Of a stretch of 64,000 nucleotides of DNA, positions 49,646 to 61,870 are shown one piece after another. Location of the stretch: positions 7,269,501 to 7,333,500 of the forward strand of contig NC_052619.1 of assembly GCF_016545825.1 (NCBI RefSeq), given 5' to 3'. Each line of letters begins with the position of its first letter. Within the stretch, counting starts at the first letter, position 1. Position numbers and translations under genes: made by a program. Origin of the DNA: Eucalyptus grandis (Eukaryota > Streptophyta > Magnoliopsida > Myrtales > Myrtaceae). The notes under the pieces are model-generated. The model did no database searches. It was not told the origin of the DNA and saw only the letters and a program-made list of their open reading frames with translations.

Positions 49646-50548
49646 TGTTGGAGAAATCCTCGTGAAGTGTTTTGAAGTTGACAAAACGTTTCCATCGATC
49701 TAGTGCGAAGGCTTGCGGACTCGCTATTTAAAGTCTGAAGACCTCCGGACAGCCAGACTCAAGACTCAAAGTCTATCCTCATTGATAGTTTCTAATCCAT
49801 TGAAAAAAGGCTTTCCAGAACTGGATGTTTCATTAAGGATGTGGCCTTATCGACTGGAGAAGATCTCTTGGCTGGATATGACATAACGGAATCCTTTGTT
49901 TGATCATAATTGATTTGAAGGATCCGATGATTGGCAAAGTATACTTGGAATGTTCTACTTATGGAAACCAAGATCCTGATTGTATGAGCGAACATGATTG
50001 ATGGGCTATCGACATGTTCCTTTAATAGCTCGAATGATCTTCCTAATTGATTCCGTCCAACAGGTAGATTGGAGGAATTCCTTTGGTAAGTGCCAACGGG
50101 TATGATGGCATGAAGGAGTATATAAGGAAGACATTCCGGTTGTTTGAGAGTGTGCACGATAGAAGAATTCCAAAGTCTGAAGCTTCTTTTTCTTAGTCAA
50201 TTCATTTATTGAGCAAAATCGTGTAAATAAAAGAGAGTCTATATTCATGAGAAACCTTGAGGAAGTGTGGTAGAACATCTACACTATGGAATCAAGGAAA
50301 AGCTGTGCTGTAACTCCTCTTTTGTTCATAGTGAAATCCAGCCGGTGGGCTGTCAGTGCGGAAGAGTGGACGTAGGCTTGGAATAAGCCGAACCACTATA
50401 AATCTTGTGTTCATTTCTCTCTTCCTTAACATTTACTTTACTTTGATCGTATTTTCCTTTCCATTGATTGCCTAGAATCGCTTCCGTATCTCAAGAATTT
50501 GTTTGCGCACCTATTCACCCCCTCTAAGTGCTTATACTAGCTATCTCA
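49646..50548 (+). repeat. 3' LTR of element A
   Basis: 903 bp with the same termini as the 5' LTR. Confidence 0.93.
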
Positions 50549-53500
50549 GCGTATATCCCTTGGCCACAAGTCTTGCTTTGTTTCTTACGACCTTTCCTTT
50601 TTCGTCCATCTTGTTCCTGAAAACCCATTTAGCTCTGGAAACTATCCTCTGCAAGACACATCACTAAAGATTCCGTGCTTTCCAGAGCCAAATGAAAAGT
50701 TTAGCACAAGTACGATAGTCAATTCTTACTTGAGCTCTGGAAACTATCCTCGTACTTGTCTATACTGATGAATTTCTCTTCTTTCTTAAGAGGTCAACCT
50801 CACGATGATACTGATGCTGAAAATTCTTTCACAAACCTTCCGTAGTAATCTGTCCAATCCCCACAGCTTCTGATCTCTGACATTGATGTCGGTCTGGTCC
50901 ATAAACAACTGATTCGATCTTGGCTGGGTCCATGAAGATTCCTTAACCTGTAATCACATGACCATTCTTAAGGGCTCTCGTGATTCTCATCACTTAATAA
51001 ATACCCTAGAATGTCACTACACCACACGATCACCATTGATCTAGATATTCTTTGAATACTCAGTTTGTCAAATCTATGACAACGGTTGGAGCGTTCGTCA
51101 AATCAAATGGCTTTACATTATTCTCACAGCGGCTAAATCAAGTGCGAAGTGTTGTCTTCAGTATAACCTCCTTCCTAGTTCTTAACTGACAATAACCTGT
51201 CCTCAAGTCAATCCTTGAAGACATCAACACTCTTTATAACAAGTCATCCAATTAAGTTGACCATGGTTGATGCATGATTGCAATGAACCATCTTCATTTC
51301 TCTTTCCACAAAGCTGATGTTCCTTAAAGCGATGCACTAATATGTATGAGTTCCTCATTCATCAATCTTCACATCCCTACCTTCGGTTCTATCAATTCAA
51401 ACAACAATAATTGGTAAGAAGCCTTCGAGAGTGGCTTTATGCTGGTGCTAACTCAATCGTAATTTCTATCTCTTTCTCTGGCAACGGTATGACGTTTCTT
51501 ATGACAACACATCTAGAAATTCTCAAACCACTGAGATGTCTTCTATCTCTAATTCTCCAATCTATCTTAACTATAACCATCACCAAGTAACCTCAACGAT
51601 CTCCATCGAACAAGTGGGTTGTCTTCAATTGACAAGATTAAAGAAATCGAAGATTCATTTCGACTCCCAACAAACTCGACACTTTCATGTGCTCCTGGAC
51701 TAAGTTAAATTGCTCCACGACCATGATCTATTACTACAAGATGCTCCATGAGCCCATTCTACTCATGTAGTGCCGAAGTTACACCTCAGCAACTAGTCAA
51801 GCATGACTATTACTAGTGATTCCCCTTTCTTCCACTTATTTCAATAAACAGAAGTTCCCCAAACTTCATCAAAACTCTGCTACGATATTCTGATAGAATT
51901 TTCCCCAAAACATTCTTCCTCTGTCTAGTGCCAGGTCGGTTCCATTTCTGATCTTCTCACCATACCTGGATACTGAATTCATCCAGGTTTTCTTCCACAA
52001 TTTCGACACCTATCTGGTGAGCCTTCTACCTCTTGTCAAGTGCTAGGATGCACTATTTCTTATACCAGAGACTTATCCCAAAAATTCCACAGTGCGTTCT
52101 ATGGCGCACTTCTCCTGAACTGTTCTACCAACAGTGACAGCAGTAACCGTTGTCGAGATTCCATCTACTAATGCGGACAACCCATAAATCATTATCCGTA
52201 CTGGTGACACTTACCACAATTTCCTGTCCTCAAAATACACGAGACTGATTCATACCATCTTCCATAGAACAACATGTTCCATTAATCTGAATGCTGACCT
52301 GACTATGCCACCTTTCCTATTGGGTGAAACAAAATACTCTTCCCTCAACATCAGTCTTTTCCCCTGACCGAATTCCAAATCTGCTTCACTGAATCTGGAC
52401 TCAAATATCGAAATATATTCCCTGATCATCCTTCCAGGTTGGACCTCAGCAAGGTAGTAACAACAACTTGATTTTGATCTTACTGGTTCATCCAGATCCC
52501 AAGGAACACTTGCATCAAATCAATCTTATCGGACTTAGGATCATTCAATGCTGCTACACTAGTACCAACCTGCGGTTGCACTCTTACACTCAAGCTGGCC
52601 AGAGTCAACACTCTGCCTTCCGAATCCACAACGATTAAAAGCAAGCGATTCACACATGACAAACAATTCTACCAATCAGCTATCAAAGACATACACCGGT
52701 CATGAATTTAAAGGCCTTTCCTACTACTATCCCATAGGTCATCGCACCTTATCACTCCAATACCTAACCATTGCTCTGATACCACAAAAAGGGGATGTCA
52801 CGCCCCGACCCTCAGGCACGCACACATCCCTTACTTTTGGTCGATTTTAAAATGTGATATCCCAGGACTATGTATCGCCGACCCTTTCATTTATATATGT
52901 ACATGCGGAAGCAGTTATAATTCCCCAGACAATAAAACAATGGGATAGAAAAGCAAGCCATATATTTTCCTTACTAAAAATTCACGACTACATCTTTTTT
53001 TACATGCATCTTATAGTATTCTACAATACTATATATACGCAACTCTGGTCTAACATCTATTCACATGCAAACAAGGTCTGACAAGACAGGATGGGATCTC
53101 AGTCCTCATCCGGTTCATACTCGGGGTTATCCTCGGGGTCCTCCTCCACGTACTCCTCTTCAGGTTCCTCAACAAGGATCTCCTCCTCAGATTCATGCTC
53201 CTTAGGCTCCTCATCCAGGTCCTGAAATGGTTATTCAATAACCACTGAGACAACGTCTCAGCAAGTTCTACCTCCTAAGACCCGATTAGTAAACTAATAC
53301 ACCTTAAGGCTGCCTATGCACAACATGAGTCGAGAGGACTTACCTTAGCCTCGATTCCACCTCGCATATTAGTACAGATCGAATAGGCACACAAGCAATC
53401 ACATCACAGATCGAAGCATCGATCTAATCGACTTAGTCGATTTCATATTAGGAAGACCACTCACGATCATCTCCCTTCAATCATTCAATTCACAACATCA

Positions 53501-53622
53501 AACCAAGGCAATGAATCACATCAAGTCACGCTCAGATCGAATCATCGATCAATCGACCTAGTCGATTACAAGCCAATCGAATCATTTCTAGGTCATTCAT
53601 CCCACACCAAGCAATTCCTTGG

Positions 53623-53844
53623 ATTTAGTGGCTTTACGGTCCCACCCGACCCTCTTAAGATTTAGTGGCTTTACGGTCCCACCCGACCCTCTCGAGATCT
53701 AGTGGCTTTACGGTCCCACCCGACCCTCTCGAGATCTAGTGGCTTTACGGTCCCACCCGACCCTCTCGAGATCTAGTGGCTTTACGGTCCCACCCGACCC
53801 TCTCGAGATTTAGTGGCTTTATAGTCCCACCCGACCCTTTTTAC
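53623..53844. repeat. Six tandem 37-bp repeats
   Basis: The word agtggctttacggtcccacc recurs exactly every 37 bases, from 53627 to about 53812; the last copy has tatag for tacgg. Located within the C LTR. Confidence 0.95.
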
Positions 53845-53867
53845 AATACCATACTATGTCACCGAGC

Positions 53868-54006
53868 CACGTGCATTCTCCAGGAAGACATACCGAGTCT
53901 CCTAGCCACGTGCATTCTCTAAGACTACCTTTTCGCCAAGATGACATATCTAATCACCAAGCCACGTGTCTTTCCCAAGTAACATTCCAATTCACTGGGC
54001 CACGTG
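53868..54006. promoter_or_regulatory. Cluster of four CACGTG (G-box) motifs
   Basis: CACGTG at 53868, 53907, 53963 and 54001, mostly within gccacgtgcattct, in degenerate units of about 38-56 bp right after the 37-bp array. G-boxes bind bZIP and bHLH factors in plants. A regulatory role in the LTR is inference. Confidence 0.5.
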
Positions 54007-54109
54007 CATTCTCCAAGTGATTTACCAACTCACTTTCGATACTAAAAACCGATACCCGACCAATTCTCAATCACAAGGCCAAAATTTCATTATTTAATAA
54101 CATAACTCA

Positions 54110-54415
54110 AAAATGCACCATTAAATCAATTCAACACGAATTAAAGCTCAAATAAATAAACGGACTGCTCCACGACAATCAGCACGAAATTCCGATCACT
54201 GGCCATCCGAGTTGAATTTCTGGAAAATAAATAATTAAATAATTAATTTCGAAAATTAAATAAATAAATACAATAAATTCAATTTAGCACAATATAAAGC
54301 TCAATTAAATAAACGGACTGCACCACGATAATCAACATAAAATCCCGGTCACTAGCCATCCGAGTTGAATTTCCAGAAAATAAATAATTAAATAATTAAT
54401 TTCGAAAATTAATAT
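54110..54415. repeat. 153-bp direct duplication in the C LTR
   Basis: Two copies offset by 153 bp, sharing cggactgc.ccacga.aatca and aataaataattaaataatt. Confidence 0.85.
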
Positions 54416-55674
54416 TTAATTCCTAAACATTCCAATTAGGCCCGAATCGCATAATTAACACCCGATAAGGGACGGGAAAAATCCCAAGAAGCATCCAATA
54501 AATACTACAGGCAATTCTCTATCTAATTACGCTAATCACACAACTAATATGCAAAGTAATTAACTAATCATCACTAATCAATTCTAATCTAACAACCTAA
54601 TTACACTTAATTAACACTAATCAACCTTTAAGTATAATTAGCGCACTAAGAAGGCATTAGTGAGTAAAACTCACTCAAAACGACGGGCTCGACGCAAGGA
54701 TCGACTTTCCTCAAAGCGGGCCGAGCATCCGGGCTCGGGAAGGCGGCCAAAACGGGCCAAAACCCCACTATCATACCCATTTTCTGACTTCTGGAAGGGG
54801 CGGTTCCGGCGTCAGCTCAGGCGGCCAAGGGCGGCTGAGGCCAAGGCGGAGCTCCGGCGAGGCTGACGGTGGACGGAGGAGGTCAGGCGGTGGCCGGAGG
54901 CGGCTGATCGGGATTGAACAGAGGGGAAACAGAGGCTGGACAGCAGCTCAATCGGGCAACTGCAGATGGCGCACGGTAGGCGAGCGTGAGGCGAACGGCG
55001 GCGAGGCAGCAGCTCCAGTGCGGCGACGTCCAAGCAACTGGTCGCAGCTCCTTCCGGCGACACTGGACGTTGCTTCTGCTTTTGCTAATCGGTTTTGTTC
55101 GAACCAGAGGAGGGAGAGGGGGCGGAGATGCGCGGACGGCCGCACGACGGCGAGCTCGAGTGTGCGAGTAGCTCCGGTGCTTGCGGGCGTGCGACGACGA
55201 CGGCGAGAGGCAACGACTGCAGCTCAGTCTTCACTGGTCTTCGACTCCCATGGAGTTTTGAAGAAAAAGAAGAAGATGGGGATGCTCGACGGAGGAGAGA
55301 GAGGAAGAAGAAGAGAAAACCAATTTCTCTCCCCCTCTTTGGTCTTCGAACGGGGCCCACCAAAAGGCTGTCATCCACCCACCTTTTCAAGCCCCAAAAT
55401 ACCCCTTCTAGAAGACTTTAGGTAATTTAAAATATTGGGTCTATGGGCATACGAATTTGCTAGGTTTTATTTCCAATTGGGCCTTAATTACTCTTGAATT
55501 AAATCATATTGACCCCCCTTAATTTATTCAACACCTCATCATTCCAATTGGTATTTTTCCTTACCAACGTAGCCCACTTGCATCCCAATTTCACAATCCA
55601 TGGCTTCAATTGAACGAAACGGCCCTATTTATCCAGTCGAAATTAGAACCCAAAAATCTGGATGTCACACTTTG

Positions 55675-58600
55675 TAAAGTCTAGAGCAGGTTCAGATTCT
55701 TCAAGATGAGTCTGAATAGATTCATTTTGCATAGAATCTTGGAATTTGACATTCATTGATTCCTCCACAGATTGAGTCTTCTTGTTGTAGACTCTGTAGG
55801 CTTTGCTTGAGGTAGAATATCCAAGGAAGATGCATTCGTCGATTTTCTTCAAACTTGCCAACTCGATCATTTGCATTTTTCAATATAAAGCATTTACATC
55901 CAAACACATGAAAATATGAAACAATAGGCTTCTTTTCTTTGAATAACTCATAGGGTATTTTTTTTTTATTTTTAGAATAGGTCTTAGAAAAACTCTATTA
56001 ATAATAAAACATGCTGTAGAAACTGCTTCAGCCCAAAAATGTGAAGAGATGTTACTTTCAATTAAAAGAGTTCTAGCCATTTCTTGAAGCGACCTATTCT
56101 TTCTTTCCACAACTCTGTTTTGCTCTGGAGTATATGGAGAGGAGAACACATGCTGAAAACCATATTCATCATAAAATTTTATAAAATCTTGATTTTCAAA
56201 TTCACCTCCATGGTCTGTTCTTATACTTGAAATAACATACCATTTTTCATTTTGAATCTTTTTAGCAAACTTTCAAAGTAAGAAAAGGTTTCAGACTTAC
56301 TTGTCAAGAAATATACCCATTTAAATCGTGAGTAGTCATCCACAATTACTAGGCAATATTTCTTACCTCCAATGCTCTGAGTTCTGGTTGGTCCAAAGAG
56401 ATCCATATGCAGAAGCTGCAGTACACGATTAGTGGAAACTTGATTTATTGGTTTAAAGGAATTTCTTACCTGCTTTCCCAATACACATGGTGTACATAGA
56501 TCAAACTTTTGGTATGACAGATTGGGTAGACCACGAACTAGCTTCTTTGCTGAAATTTTGGCTATTTGCTTCATATTGATGTGCCCAAGTTTTCTGTGCC
56601 ATAAGTTCGCTTCGTCTTGAATTGAGATTAGACATTGCGATTCATCTGGTTTCACGTCCAAGAGGTAGATATTTCCATGTCTTCGACACATGAATGGCTG
56701 AGTAGAATCTTTACTAGTTCCTGAACATATTCCTTCTTGAAAGTTGATTTTGAAACCGATATCACACAGCTGACTGATACTGAGCAGATTGTAATTGAGT
56801 CATTCCACTAAGGAAACATTACTGATTGTGAGGTTTCCAATCTTTACAGTTCCAAATCCCACAATTCTTCATTTGTTGTTTCCTCCAAATGAGACTTTTC
56901 CACCATTTACTTGAATGAGCTTTATGAAGCAATTTGAATCTCCTGTCATATGTCTTGAGCATTCACTATCCATATACCATTTTACCTTCTTCTTGATAGT
57001 GACCTGCATTTAAAAAAGAGACTCAAACTTTCTTTGGTACCCATATTTTCTTGGGTCCATTGGTGTTAGTATGATATGCGGTTTTTGCCCATACTTTCTT
57101 AACAGGTTTCCAAACCATAAGACATTCTTTCTCAAAATGATCTGAACTATTGCACTTTGAATATCTGAGAGCATTGCGACCTACTGGTTTTACAAAGACC
57201 TTTTTAAAATGATTTTTGTAAGCATCTCTTATGGGTCTTTGCGGGTCTTTGCTTAATTCTTTCTTTCACTTTAGGAAAACCAATTAAATGAATGGTTTCC
57301 ACAGTTATTCCCAAACCAGATTTATTGAAATAAGGTCTTTGTGTTGAAAGAATTTTCTCAAGTTTCTCAGATCCTATTGAAAATCTTTTGAAAATATTTG
57401 ATATGTCATTTTTTAAAAATACATTTTCTTTCGAAAGGTTGTCTTCTCTTTCTTTAAGAGTAGAAACATTCATGTCTAAACATTTCACCTTTTCTTTCAA
57501 AACATTTTCTTGTTGTTTCAGTGCAGAATTTTCCTTTTTAAGTTCGGAAATTCTTTTAAGAGAAGTCTTAAGACTAAAACACAACTCATCAATGTATTTA
57601 GAAACTTTAATAGGGATTTTAGAGTTACTCACCTCAAATTCACTATCTAAATCTGAGTCTGTCTCGGAGTTTGAATCTGAATCCGATTGTGCCATCAGAC
57701 ATATATTGGCATAATCATCATCACTTTCTTCACATTCTGTATCACTCCAGGTTTCTGCTTTAAGAGTCTTTCGATACTTTTCAGCTTTTCCTTTCTTCTT
57801 CCTCAAAAGAGGACAGTTGGGTCTGATGTGTCCCTTTTTTATACATTCAAAGCAGACTACATCTCTATTTGATTCATCATCCTTAACAGACTTAGTCTGT
57901 TGCTTTTGAAAACTTTGTTTCTTTGGATTGAATCTTCTTCATTTTCTGTTCAACTTTATGAACCTTCTTATCATGAGAACAAGCTCCTCATCATCCATAT
58001 CATCTTCAGAATCTGTAACATCATAATCATCATTGAATTTTAATGTAATGGATTTCTTACCTTTAGGATCTTCGTCTTCATTGATTCGTTCCACTTCATA
58101 AGACTGAAGAGTCCCAACCAACTCATCAACAGATAGTGGCATAATTCTTTGTGTCTCCCTTATTAAGGTCTTTATGTGATTCCAATCCTTGGAGAGTCCA
58201 CGCAGTAGCTTGTTTACTTTCATGAGATCAGAAATTGGTTGACCTTGATTTTCAAGACCATTCACAATTTCTGTAAAACGACTAAACATGTCAGTTATAA
58301 ATTCTCCTGATTTCATTTTGAAGGCTTCGTATTGACCGAGGAGAATGTTGATTCTAGTTTCTTTCACTCGATCGGTTCTTTCATAGGTAATATGTAATCT
58401 ATCCCAAACTTCTTTCACTGTAACACAAGAAGATATTCTGTTATATTCAGTAGGTGACAAAGCACAATATAAAGAATAAATTACTTTTGCATCAAGAGCT
58501 TGTCTCTTAGTTATCTCTTCCTGAGTCATTTCACTAGACTCAACAGCTTCTTTTCCTCTCTTTGAGACAGGTGCATCTTTAGGAATGATTCATTTGTCTA

Positions 58601-58743
58601 CAACGTCCCATTCTAGAGGATCCTTTGATCTTAGGAACGCCTTCATCTTGTTTTTCCATATGTTGTATTCATTTCCATCAAAGTAAGGCGGTCTGATATT
58701 GCTTTGCCCTTCTACCAGCCCTGGAGCTAACATACTAGCCATG
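55675..58743 (-). pseudogene. gag, protease and integrase part of element B
   Basis: Starts ATG at 58743 (MASMLAPG). gag is open in 58529-57939 after an in-frame TGA at 58592-58590. Then a zinc knuckle CFECIKKGHIRPNC (near 57840), a coiled-coil-rich stretch 57806-57204, a protease region (about 57000-56700) with DSE in place of the DSG triad, and integrase 56691-55643 with LWHRKLGH and DLCTPCVLGKQ. The integrase end meets the LTR of element C at 55669. Confidence 0.88.
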
Positions 58744-58790
58744 GATCTTTAACTCTGAAGTAAAACACTTCAAACAAAGTGAGTACACAT

Positions 58791-58802
58791 GCTCTGATAC
58801 CA
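58791..58802 (-). other. Primer binding site of element B
   Basis: TGGTATCAGAGC on the minus strand, two bases from the 5' LTR. Confidence 0.9.
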
Positions 58803-58804
58803 AT

Positions 58805-59728
58805 TGAGATAGCTAGTATAAGCACCTAGAGGGGGGTGAATAGGTGTAAAAAATATTTTCTTGAGATAAGAGAGCAATACTAAGCAGACAATAGAAAGGA
58901 AGTTCTCTTTTCGTTAACAAAGCGAATTATGATCAAAGTAAAACAGAGAGTAGGGAAGAGAAAATGAACACAGAAATTATAGTGGTTCGGCTTATTCCAA
59001 GCCTACGTTCACTTTTCCGCACTGACAGCCCACCGACTGGATTTCATTATGAACAAAAGAATTGTTACAGCAAGGCTCTCCCTTGATTCCACAGTGTAGA
59101 TACTCTACCACACTTCCTCAAGGTTTCTCAAGAATATGGACTCTCTTTTGCGTACAAGATTTCGCTCAGAAAATGAATTGACTAAGAACAAAGAGCTTCA
59201 GACTTTGGAATTCTTCTATCGTGCACACACTCGAACAACTGGAACGTCTTCCTTATATACTCCTTTATGACATCATACCCGTTGGCACTTACCAAATGAA
59301 TTCTTCAAATCTTCCCGTTGGACAGAATCAATTAGGAAGATCATTCGAGCTATTTAAGGAACATGTCGATAGCCCATCAATCATGCTCGCCCATACAATC
59401 AGGATCTCGATTTCCATAAGTAGAACCTTCCAAGTATACTTCACCAATCATCGGATCCTCAATCTTTGAATCAATAAAGGATTTTGTTATGTCATATCCA
59501 GCCAAGAGATCTTCTCCAGTCGATGAGGTCAAATCCTTAACGAAACATCCAGTCCTGGATAGCCCTTCTTCGACGGATTAGAAACTGTCAAAGAGAATAG
59601 ACTTTGAATCTTGAGTCTGGTAGTCCGGAGGTCTTTAGACTTTAAATAGTAGAGTCTGCAAATCTTCAAACTAGACTGATTGAAACGTTTTGTCTACTTC
59701 AAAATACTTTAGGAAGATTTCTCCAACA
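58805..59728 (-). repeat. 5' LTR of element B
   Basis: 924 bp, equal in length to the copy at 35867-36790. Confidence 0.92.
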
Positions 59729-59733
59729 ATTTT

Positions 59734-61545
59734 AATCCTCTGTCATCTTACCTGTCATACATGCATGTCATTTTTCTTAAGGTTAATTATGTCTACATGA
59801 GCTCCCTATAAGAGAAGCTATTGAAAAAATATTGGCGTGACTCCATTTGAAGCGTTATAGAGGCACAAGTAGATCTCTTACTTGCTAGGAGGAAGTTGGC
59901 GAGAGGATGTTAACTGTGCCAAAATTGACTCAGGTTTCCTCTAATGTCATTTGGGTTGTAAGAGATTGACTTCAAATTGCACAAAGATGACAGAAAGTGT
60001 CATGCGGATAGGCGGCCACGACAGTTGGAGTTTCATGTTCAAGGTCATGTTTTCTTTGAAGTTTTGCTAATGAAAGGAATAGGTCGGTTAAGTTGAAAAG
60101 AAGATTGAACCCAAGAATTTTTTGCCCATTCCGTATAGTGGAATGACTAGGAGATTTGGCATATTGATCATCGTCACACCGAAGCTTGCCGGTGTAGATG
60201 ATGTAAATGCGAGCGGTTTCAAAGTAAGTCAAGGTTCCTACCCTGTTGGAACCAATTTTTTAATCTTTGGAATTCGGAACCTACTTTATTAATTGATTTT
60301 TGGGTCGGTTTTAGGGTTTACCAGGCACCGGCCAATTTCTTCTTCTTTTTTTCCATTTTTTCTTCTTTTTTTGCTTTGTTTTAAGTTGAGCAAAGTGAAA
60401 GTGAATGCAACTTCATATTTGTTAGAAGCAACAATCCATAGAAGGTATATATCTAAAATAAGATACATAATAAAAAGTTCAAAATACATAACTGTGGCTC
60501 ATCGGCTCCAGTTCAATTCTTTGGATTTCCCATTTAGTTCTTACCCAGAAACTAAGAACCAAGTTGCAATGTACCGGTTCCACTTTTTTCGGAACTGACA
60601 ACTATGAGATTCGATCTTATTCCCGATTTTATACTAGATCCATGCTCACTCATAAAACGATGCACTCCATGTTCCAACGCTTCACAAGTACAAACCAATC
60701 CCGTCTCACATTCTAGACTATCAAGCAATGAATATTGAGATCAATGAACAAGTATCATACAATGAGATGCCTATTTAAATACTAGATCGAAAGGAGCATA
60801 AGTGAAGTTGGTTAATGAAGAGAATGTGCAGGATGACTATTTTGAATTGTTCGCATAATTAGGTATCTCAAATTTTAAGGATGAAATCTCTTTTAAAGGT
60901 ATAGTTGTAATATTTGAAACTTTCGCACAGACGGACACATCAACATTTATTCGAGGTTTTAAGTAGTTATAATGATATGTGCAGAATATGAGATACGAAT
61001 TAAGTTCGGTCATTATAGTACCTAAATTTATTGATTGGTGAGTTTTACTAATCACTCGGATATTTTACTAAAAGTACGCATTGCCCACAAAATTTCAAAA
61101 GGAGAAATCAATTAGATCCACCTAAGGACAAAAAGCGTGAAATTTCAGCAAATGACTTCGTTAGTGGCTCAATCTTTCATTTGCGTGAAAAGTTAGGGGG
61201 GCGAGCTTGACACGTGGATTCCACCGAGTCATTGTCTTTCATTTGATGGAACTGAAGTTACAACTCCACCTGAGATGTCAAGTAAATTCGCTATTCTTTT
61301 CAGTTTCATTTCACAAAGATTGATCTTATCCATTTGGTCAGATTTTTTTTTCTTTTGTCACATGAAGAACTTTGTGATTAACGCGTGCATACAAATGGAT
61401 GGGCCAAGGAAGGTAATTTAATCTTTTCATAGTAAATTGTTATTGCTGAATTTTACTACGAAGTCTCTAATGTCGAAATATCTATATTTGGAGAAAAGAA
61501 GAGAGTGAATGAGTGGGTTAGTAATATAAGCATAGGCAATCACAG
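59734..61545. other. Intergenic, nothing recognised
   Basis: Short ORFs only. The first bases after element B carry gtcatacatgcatgtcattttt, loosely like the 45-bp array left of B, so B may have entered that array. Confidence 0.45.
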
Positions 61546-61549
61546 AGTC

Positions 61550-61870
61550 AAAATAACTAATGAGTTTAAATACTTCCTAAGATTAACAAAGACATATCTA
61601 AGCATTAGTTGAATTTTTCTATTTTGGTCTCTATCTGGTACTCTAGTAGGATATCATGTACACTTTACTAGTTAACTGCCACATTCATATAATAGTGTTA
61701 AATAGGGTGATCAGTCTGGACACATAATGGATGGTTGCATACTCTCCCTCCTCTATGACATAAAGAGCTTACAGAAAATATCTAAACAAGCAATCGATAA
61801 ATGGAGAATTTCTTGGCATCCTACCTCCTGGAAAATGAATAATCATGAGACTTGAAGAATATAATGTGGC
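61550..61870 (-). repeat. Copy of an SEO intron
   Basis: About 300 bp collinear with 13437-13735, the intron between SEO exons at 13837 and 13348 (shared aagcattagttgaatttttc, cagtctggacacat, ctatgacata.agagctt, aacaagcaat.gataaatgg). No SEO exon found next to it. The homology fades where the Copia relic begins. Confidence 0.75.

Larger units (their letters stand above)
41011..50548 (+). mobile_element. Copia (sirevirus-like) element A, full length, 9538 bp
   Basis: Inserted in the RT gene of element B, with TSD gcgta at 41006-41010 and 50549-50553. LTRs are 904 bp (41011-41914) and 903 bp (49646-50548). Order: LTR, tRNA-Met primer site, gag, protease, integrase, RT, RNase H, env-like ORF, two purine tracts, LTR. 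This layout and the extra ORF fit the SIRE/Maximus lineage. gag-pol has several stops and frameshifts; the env-like ORF is open over 1.6 kb. Confidence 0.94.
50632..55669 (-). mobile_element. Truncated Ty3/gypsy element C inside element B
   Basis: Minus orientation: 5' LTR 52796-55669, then primer site 52784-52773 (TGGTATCAGAGC), then an internal region that runs left and stops at about 50632 against the RT gene of B. Broken frames give a PER/REIEITIELAPA-like RT start near 51480 and IFMDPAKIES near 50925, both gypsy RT landmarks. No 3' LTR is present, and about 330 bp of B that should lie at the junction is missing. Termini and primer fit del/Tekay-like chromoviruses (inference). Confidence 0.82.
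52796..55669 (-). repeat. 5' LTR of gypsy element C, 2874 bp
   Basis: Read on the minus strand: TGTGACATCC...GGGGCGTGACA. Same family as the solo LTR at 5497-8943. It contains a 153-bp duplication (about 54110-54415), a 37-bp array, a G-box cluster and a GC-rich block (54700-55350) whose ORFs are not credible genes. Confidence 0.87.
35867..59728 (-). mobile_element. Copia (sirevirus-like) element B, interrupted by A and C
   Basis: Outer element of the nest. Terminal LTRs 35867-36790 and 58805-59728 (both 924 bp, about 5% different by eye over the first 265 bases), TSD atttt at 35862-35866 and 59729-59733. Primer site complementary to initiator tRNA-Met next to the 5' LTR, and two polypurine tracts near the 3' LTR (complement of 37092-37105 and 36791-36803). 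Order on the minus strand: gag, protease, integrase, [C], RT start, [A], RT, RNase H, env-like. All frames broken. Confidence 0.92.

Noticed and set aside
53623..53844. CRISPR-like direct repeats of 37 bp
   Set aside because: The units are contiguous with no spacers, in a plant LTR. A simple tandem array.
54660..55425. ORFs of 60-135 codons in a GC-rich block
   Set aside because: Same situation as above, within the LTR of gypsy element C. Composition explains them.
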